From Isoetes taiwanensis (lineage: Eukaryota > Streptophyta > Lycopodiopsida > Isoetales > Isoetaceae), in assembly GCA_021234155.1 (NCBI GenBank), contig JAJEKV010000046.1, positions 8,563,012-8,627,011 of the forward strand: 64,000 nucleotides of DNA, in the 5' to 3' direction. The notes beneath the pieces were generated by a model. It ran no database searches. It saw nothing but the letters and a program-made list of their open reading frames with translations, and had not been told where the DNA came from. A program made the translations under genes and the position numbers. Below are positions 57,954 through 64,000 of the stretch, in pieces; position 1 is the first letter of the stretch; each line of letters begins with the position of its first letter.

Positions 57954-58471
57954 GGGTGGGTTCACACTAGGGGGTCAAATTGAGTTAACTTAAAAAAATT
58001 TATGTTATTTGGGTTTACACCATTCCTGTTAAGAATTTCCGTTAGGCCTGTGGCAGTTAAAGGGGGTTAATTTTTAACAGATTTAGTTCCGTTAAAGTTG
58101 TGGTTCACACATGATTCCGTTATGTTAAAATTTAATAACTTTTTAAAAAAACTTAACGGTTGCCTCTCTCTGAGAGGACACTCAAGACGGTTAATCTTTT
58201 TTTGCTCGCCACTAACATAACAACTTATATGTGAACCTAATTTTAACAAAATCCGTTACGTTAGCCACTAACATAATTAGCGGTATGAACTTCTTTTTAA
58301 CTGAATTCGTTATATTAGTAAATTAACTTAATCGTTTGTATATGTGAATGCATTTTTTATCAAATCCGTTAACATAACGGTTGATGTGAACTGCAAAATA
58401 ATTTAGTCATAATGGGTAAGTTGTTAAAGATTAAAATTTAGCATAACATAATGGTAGGTGTGAACCTACCC
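57954..58471. mobile_element. Tourist-like (PIF/Harbinger) MITE, TSD TAA
   Basis: Ends GGGTGGGTTCACACT and, inverted, GGGTAGGTTCACACC, flanked by TAA on both sides (57951-57953, 58472-58474). It is 518 bp and AT-rich, with repeated CCGTTA/TAACGG and GTTAACTTAA words and no ORF. TIR and TSD fit non-autonomous PIF/Harbinger elements. It is related to the nested element at 32311-33232. Confidence 0.75.
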
Positions 58472-58654
58472 TAAACTATATCTAAAATGATGAGCTAAAA
58501 TAATCTAATATGGAGGTGAAAGTCTTTGAGATTTAACTAAACTTTCTTCTTTTTTCCACTTGTTCCTTCTTCTGTGGGATGGCTAAACTTAAAAAGGAAA
58601 AAATAAAATAAAAAAAATTTACTTCCAATGTTGTTGGCGCTATGGCAATAGCCA

Positions 58655-59394
58655 GATTCTAGAATGGGGCTCGCATGAAAACAACCAAAAACCTCCCGCG
58701 ATAGATAGGCTTCTCATTCATCTCAACAGATTTTCTACAATGGTGGATAGTGGGTAGCCGCACACATGCGAACTACCCACGAAAAAATAAAGGGAATGTT
58801 CAATTATATAAGTTGGACCCCATAAAATACAATGCTAATATATGTTTGGCTTGTGTACTTGCCGAAAGCTTATCACCGGGATTAAAAAACCCCGCCCTTT
58901 CGGGTTTTCGAGGAAAAACCCTAGTGATAAGCCTTCGGCAAGGGGCTTGGACAAACGTAAGGCTGAAAATTCGCTCCCAAAACCCACGAATGGAGAAGTC
59001 GAAGCTGCTGCCGCTCGCCAACCTGTACCTGCACATCACCAACACTAGAAAAAATGTGACAAAAACAAACCTCCCAAAGTGGAGGGCTGATCCGCAGCGT
59101 GCCCAGCGACAATAAACAAAAACCTCTTCAAATAGAGGGGGCTGGTCCGCGCGTGCGGCGACAAATACATTAAACAAAGAAGGGGAGGGTGGGTTCAAAG
59201 AAAGAGAATAAGGATGCTGGAGAGAGAAGAGGAAGCGCCGATGAGTCGTTGATGAAGAACCTCGCCTAAAATAGCGATCTCCCAACCAGAGAAGGCATGC
59301 ACCGCATGCATGCATGCATGCAAGCCATGCATGCATGCAAGCCATGCATGCTCGCCCCATTCTAGAATTGCGATCCGATGGCTCGGATCGATGG
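58655..59394. repeat. composite repeat unit 1
   Basis: Begins GATTCTAGAATGGGGCTCGC and ends with the inverted form CTCGCCCCATTCTAGAAT (59351-59368) plus TGCGATCCGATGGCTCGGAT. It repeats tandemly as unit 2 at 59395. Its interior carries the hairpin repeat C (58701-59068), and near the 3' side GCATGCATGC runs (59297-59350). The long minus-strand open stretch across it (59462-58800) reads low-complexity Cys/Met/His from these runs and is not a gene. Confidence 0.65.
58701..59068 (-). repeat. dispersed hairpin repeat, copy C
   Basis: Inverted copy of 31310-31690. The hairpin has arms TTGCCGAAAGCTTATCAC (58859-58876) and GTGATAAGCCTTCGGCAA (58924-58941), paired at 17 of 18 positions. The core is shared with the LINE 3' hairpins. 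Confidence 0.8.
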
Positions 59395-59775
59395 GATTCT
59401 AGAATGGGGCTCGCATGAAAACAACAAAAAACCTCCCGAATAGAAAAGGACTTCCTTATCAAAAATGGGATCGAGGACGAAGGTCAAAGGATATAGCTAA
59501 AGAAGAGGCAAGGCCGAGAAAAGACATGCCACAGCATGAAAGAAACGCCAAATTGGTCAATCCAAGCAGGGAGAAGCCCCTCCCCTGCATGGTTTCAAAG
59601 AGAAGAGAATAAGGTACTGCTGAGAGAGAAGAGGAAGCCCGATGAGTCGTTGATGAAGAACCTCGCCTAAAATAGCGATCTCCCAACCAGAGAAGGCATG
59701 CGCCGCATGCATGCATGCAAGACATGCATGCTCGCCCCATTCTAGAATTGCGATCTGATGGCTCGGATCGATGGG
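59395..59775. repeat. composite repeat unit 2
   Basis: Shares the first ~44 bp and last ~170 bp with unit 1, but has a different interior. The junction of units 1 and 2 forms a strong palindrome, CCCCATTCTAGAAT...ATTCTAGAATGGGG (about 59355-59410). Confidence 0.65.
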
Positions 59776-62722
59776 ATTTTGGTGCCCAATTACTTAGACC
59801 TTCCTTTTGAATAAATTTCCTTGCTGAACTGTAAATCAATGCATAAACTTGAGATATGAATATTATTAATGATATACATTAGTGAATATCTAGATTACCT
59901 AAGAGGTGCCCTTCATTACTTTATCATAGAAATGCGCAATACAATAGACATTTGCATATGTGTCACATTTTGTAGTAAACTTTATTGTTGTGATGCTTGA
60001 AATGGCATTTCCAGAGTTAACACATGAACAAACTTGCAATAATAGTTTATTTGTCCAATAAAATCATTACTTCTTCCATGGAAATGCCATCCTTGTAGTT
60101 GTGAAAGAATCATAAAAGAAAGTTTTGAGTTTGTGTTTTTGCTCTTCCTTCATACCTTTATCCTCTCCATTCTTTCTCCACCCTTTTCTCCAAGCTGCAC
60201 CCCATCCCCTCCCCAATTAACATCATACACATGGGGAGGGAAGGGAACTTTACATTAAGTCCTAAATTCTAAAATCTCATCAGAGGGAAATGTCCATGGA
60301 GTGCAGGAGATACAATGCTAAAAAAACTACCTACCTACCTATCTATCTATCTATCTATCTATCATCATTAGATGCATGAAATTGATGGCATAATGAGAAG
60401 TGTAATGTTGGTTAGATACATCATCCTTAGATGCATGGTATTGATGGCATAATGAGAATTGTAATGTTAGATCGCATGTTTTAAATCCATAGGCATAGCA
60501 GGAATGCCATGGTCTGCACATGTATATCTTTTACACCAACTATCTTTCGCACTGAGAGTCTTTAACACTATTTCAAATGAATTCAAACTAGTAAGTCAGT
60601 CGGCAACGATGGGTCCACCTCCACAGTTTTGCACCCAAAGAAATGTTTGCGGCGACCTTAGCTGTTGCAAAAAATTTCTTGTACTGAATATGTAGCATAA
60701 TAACAGGGGTTTTTTTTTGTATTTTTGTACGGTTTTTCCAATGGTTTTTATATGATTTGATGGGCGTATTACACAAGGCCTACTAATTAGTACATCTAGA
60801 GTGCGCATTGTATTTGCATACGCTTGAATTAATTTTAATGCCTCTTTTCAATAGTGTAGACCCATATATCATATATTTTTCAGTTAAGTTCTATTTTTCG
60901 TATTACATTTTATTTTGCTCGACATGCAAAGCTCGAGCAGCTCATTTTAGGGTTCTTGTTAACTCCAAAATTAGGTCTCTGGGTTATGGTTTTTGCTGTA
61001 AGGGATCTCGATGATTAAGCTACCATTTAGACAGATCGTCGTTGCAGAGAGAAGCTTCTTCATAAAAAATGGTGGCAGATCTTATAACAGGGGGCGTGGT
61101 TATGTGGGTCGGATTCAAGCAGGTCTCATAGAGCAAAGTTACGTGATTTAGGGCAAAGTTACGTTTTATGTTTCTTATGCTTACGGCGGCGCCGGTTTGG
61201 GCGAGCTTAACGGTTCCGAGAGCTACGAGTGCTTGGGCGGATGCTTGCCAATCCATGAAAGTCCTTCCTCCTGCTTTTGTGTTTTAAGCGATGGAGCTAT
61301 TTTTCTTTTTTTCATTTACGTGAACATGTAGAGGCCCTTGACTTACGGTTTGGAGGCCATTCGCTTAGGGTTTTGAGGCCCACATGAGATTGATTGGTTT
61401 GCGGTCTTTGGGGATCACGAGAGATTTTGACTTCTTCTTCTCCTCCTTGGTATTCCCTCCATAGTTGAGAAACCATCTCTTTTCTTTCACCGCATTCTTA
61501 CCACATCCTTCATCTTGGGTCGATCTTACTGGCTGAAGCTCTTGTGCACCATGAGCCATCTACACCATCTCTTCAATCTCACCAAGGTTTGCTTCCATTT
61601 CCAGCGAGTTGGATCAACAAATTCATTCATCTTTCCGGTGAATAACCGTCTTCACCTAAAAAGGACCAGGAAGGAAGGTTAGTTCACCTTTGCCAATCAA
61701 AATCCCCCCACTAAAGGTTCAAAGTTATCATCCGGCAAAATGTTGGCGAGCCTTTACATCGCGGTGTATTATCTTGGTCACAATGTTCATGAAGATAAGC
61801 AAGACCTCATTTTGCACCTAAAGCTATCGTTTAGAATCTCCCAAGTAAGTGCTTTTCTTTCCGCGATGTTCAATAATGGTTTGGATTGCATACTTTTATA
61901 AGCTTATCAATTTTTCAATCTCATTAATGTTATGGTGTTTAGTCTGAGAATGCTGTAATGGTCTAGAGAAGAATCTTTCCAAAGACCACGATCATTTGAA
62001 AGCGGTCTTGGGAGTTTACAACAAGCTACTTGGTTGAAAGGTAGTGCCGGTTGCAACAAGCGGTTTGTGTTCAATGAAGAGCGAATTTGATCTTGCGATG
62101 TTTGTTGAGGATTCAAGGTCCATGGTCAGAAGAAGATTCAAGTGTGAGCTCTTTGTCTATTTAATTTTAAAAGCTGTGAATATGGTTCGGTTATCAAAAA
62201 TGCGTGATTATGGCTTATATTTGAGAAGTGTTGTTGAATATTACGTGTATCTTCGATGCGAAACTAACAAATATAACTCTAGTCATTACCATATTATACA
62301 TTATTCTATTATCATGTATGTAAGCGATGGCGCTAGATGCTTGCCAAAACCTCACCAGTTACCACGAAGCACAACCAATCAATTTAGATGAGGAAACAAT
62401 GGTATTTGGTCGGATTCATTGTAAAGCCTTGAAATATAAATTCTCTTAGAAGCATCCCTACGGTATATTTGTTGGTGAATTTGCTATACCATTTGTTCAA
62501 TTTGGTTAACCTACTAGATTAGTTCATCTTCTCGGTTGAGCCTTTTAATGTTCAAGCTAATGTATTTGAAGAAGTTTCTAAAAGGTGAGCTTCTAAATAT
62601 TTAAAGGATGGTTATCTAGTATACTTCAAATATTAAATCCTTAGTGCATATTTGGATTCAAGGTTCAAGATGCAACCCTACACTATCTTTAAGGCCCGAA
62701 GGGGCAAAATTTTAGTTAACAC
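59776..62722. other. intergenic DNA
   Basis: No gene is recognised. A CTAC/CTAT microsatellite lies at about 60331-60362, and a ~60-bp phrase with GCAT(G/A)ATTGATGGCATAATGAGAA is duplicated at 60370-60470. Open stretches near 61020-61256 (minus) and 62044-62391 (plus) are unassigned. Confidence 0.45.
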
Positions 62723-63158
62723 AAACCATTAACACACAACTAACATTATTAACACAAACCATTGCATTTGACACATTTAAAATAAAATCCCCTTAAACCC
62801 CCTTTCGTTTGGGTGCATATTCACCACGGGGGTTATTCATTAGAAGCGAGGAGCCTCAAAAATTTATAAATATATGCGAAATTAACACCATTAAGTACAT
62901 TCTCTCAAACCTTATAGTATTTTACAAATTTTAATATCTGATATACAAAACTTGTACATGCATACCCCACCAAGCGAGGATGCTATGTATGGTCTAGATC
63001 TTGGAATAAAGGGCGAATATATGCCCATCCCGACTCTCGTTGCGGGAGTAACCCCGTGTGAATATGCACCCAAGCGAAAGGGGTTTAAGGGGATTTTATT
63101 TTAAATGTGTCAAATGCAATGGTTTGTGTTAATAATGTTAGTTGTGTGTTAATGGTTT
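62723..63158. mobile_element. fold-back element with ~110-bp inverted repeats
   Basis: Arms 62723-62835 and 63049-63158 are near-perfect reverse complements around a 213-bp spacer. Shared words include AACACACAACTAACATTATT, AATAAAATCCCCTTAAACCC and GGGTGCATATTCAC. No ORF is present and no clear target duplication. The long, well matched arms suggest recent origin, or selection or conversion between the arms. Confidence 0.8.
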
Positions 63159-63293
63159 CCATGAGCTTGGATTAAGCAGCCCTCTTGGCTATTAGACTCT
63201 CAAATTAGTAATACACACTATGCTTTATGGTCCATTGGCGAGTGTGTTAAAATTCGCACACACCAAAACAAAAGGGGTTGCCCAAGATTACAA

Positions 63294-63340
63294 TTACAAA
63301 AAGAAATTTATCGCTGGCTGACCAAGGCCACCGCGAACAT
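63294..63340. mobile_element. CACTA-like terminal hairpin (copy 3)
   Basis: TTACAAAAAGAAATTTATCG, then an imperfect GC hairpin (CGCTGGCTG / GGCCACCGCG), then GAACATTTCTC. Same layout as the copies at 14427 and 30123, more decayed. Confidence 0.35.
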
Positions 63341-64000
63341 TTCTCTTCAGTAGACTCACTCTGTAAAGGCGGATTTGTTTAACTTTGGCATAAGCTTTAT
63401 GCGGTATGACCTTAAACCTAATCGTAACATCACATGTGAGAATTTCTAGTTCGACTTTTTGGAGGGCTTTGAAATTGATAGCCACGTGCTTATCTTCATT
63501 TTGACGATTTGCTAAAACAATTTGGAAGGTCCTTTCAAAAGATATTGCAAAGTTCTAGTGTTTGTTCTGTCATCTCGATTGTTTTACACATGGACTTCTA
63601 TGTTATGTTATGTTAAAAAACTATTCTATTCTATTCTATTTAAGTATAGTTGCTTTAACAATAGCATACCAAGCCCGGTGTTTGCAAATTAATTATTTGA
63701 AAGTAGTATATGATAAATGGCTTGGAGAAAATCGGACCATCCCTCATTCAAGCTTTTCTAATGATTTGATCTCGGGCACATGCCACTTTCATCACATGCT
63801 TCAATGATACAAAGCCCATTTGCATGTTTCAATCTTGAAATAAAGTTGCAAGTCGGTGGTTATAAACAATGCAAGAAATATGCGTAGGTTTTTTTTTTGG
63901 ATTTTGTACATAGCTTAGAACCTAAGTATTCTAATGTATTTTTAAACATCTTTATCTCGACTAGCAAATCGAGATTGAAGCGAATACTTGTATTTAGAGT
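63341..64000. other. intergenic DNA
   Basis: No gene is seen. A (CTATT)n run at about 63621-63641 follows GTTAAAAAA and resembles the LINE tail, but no LINE body precedes it. Confidence 0.45.

Noticed and set aside
58800-59462. 220-codon open stretch on the minus strand
   Set aside because: It crosses repeat C and GCATGC runs; the product is low-complexity (Cys/Met/His repeats), and the same DNA is clearly a repeat.
63606-63645. LINE tail-like (CTATT)n after GTTAAAAAA
   Set aside because: No LINE 3'-UTR sequence or hairpin precedes it; a simple microsatellite is enough to explain it.

Overview
The window is nuclear DNA of a land plant. The evidence is split genes with short GT-AG introns, a pentatricopeptide-repeat (PPR) protein of the plant PLS class, a WRKY transcription factor, an MS2-type fatty acyl reductase, and dense layers of Ty3/gypsy chromovirus, LINE, hAT, Tourist-like and fold-back elements. 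The intronless PLS-type PPR gene and the large intergenic space make me favour a fern or another seed-free vascular plant. That is an inference from style, not a demonstrated identity.

Three genes look intact. (1) A single-exon PPR gene on the minus strand, 22588-24870. (2) Divergent from it by about 420 bp, a ten-exon fatty acyl-CoA/ACP reductase of the MALE STERILITY 2 type, 25288-28309 on the plus strand; all splice phases join into one 569-codon frame. (3) A three-exon group III WRKY gene on the minus strand, 54975-56220, whose WRKYGQK heptad and C-X7-C-X23-H-X-C zinc finger lie on separate exons. Broken or partial host-like sequences are a SET-domain-like pseudogene (42998-44027), an orphan cyclin-type exon (12478-12585), an orphan casein kinase 1 exon (51558-51685) inside a local duplication, and several unassigned open stretches.

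Layout. 1-6 kb: a hAT transposase remnant is abutted at 885 by a chromovirus LTR followed by a truncated pol with chromodomain. Next comes an array of 16-bp palindromes split by a small LTR element (4081-5695, TSD TTTAA) that carries a 288-codon ORF of unknown function. 6-9 kb: 5' part of a LINE, then degenerate short repeats. 9-20 kb: gene-poor, with a Helitron-like end, a CACTA-like end, orphan exons and many small tandem duplications. 20.8-22.2 kb: LINE fragment. 22.5-28.3 kb: the PPR/FAR pair. 28-35 kb: CACTA-like end, a hairpin repeat and a non-autonomous hAT element with a nested Tourist-like MITE. 35-39 kb: a LINE inserted in a roughly 110-bp tandem array. 39-46.7 kb: SET-like pseudogene, hAT fragment, LINE 3' end and an L1-type LINE. 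47-54.9 kb: fold-backs, a SINE-like tRNA head and a duplicated block. 55-56.2 kb: WRKY. 57.9-63.4 kb: a Tourist-like MITE, a composite repeat and a large inverted repeat.

The observation I rate highest is a long hairpin shared by the 3' ends of two LINE copies and by a second, otherwise different repeat (copies at 31.4 and 58.9 kb). The inner core is nearly identical, but the outer stem has a different, still base-paired sequence in each family. That is the pattern expected of a structure maintained for recognition, for example by a LINE reverse transcriptase. I have no tools, so exon limits, element ends and family names are read by eye.
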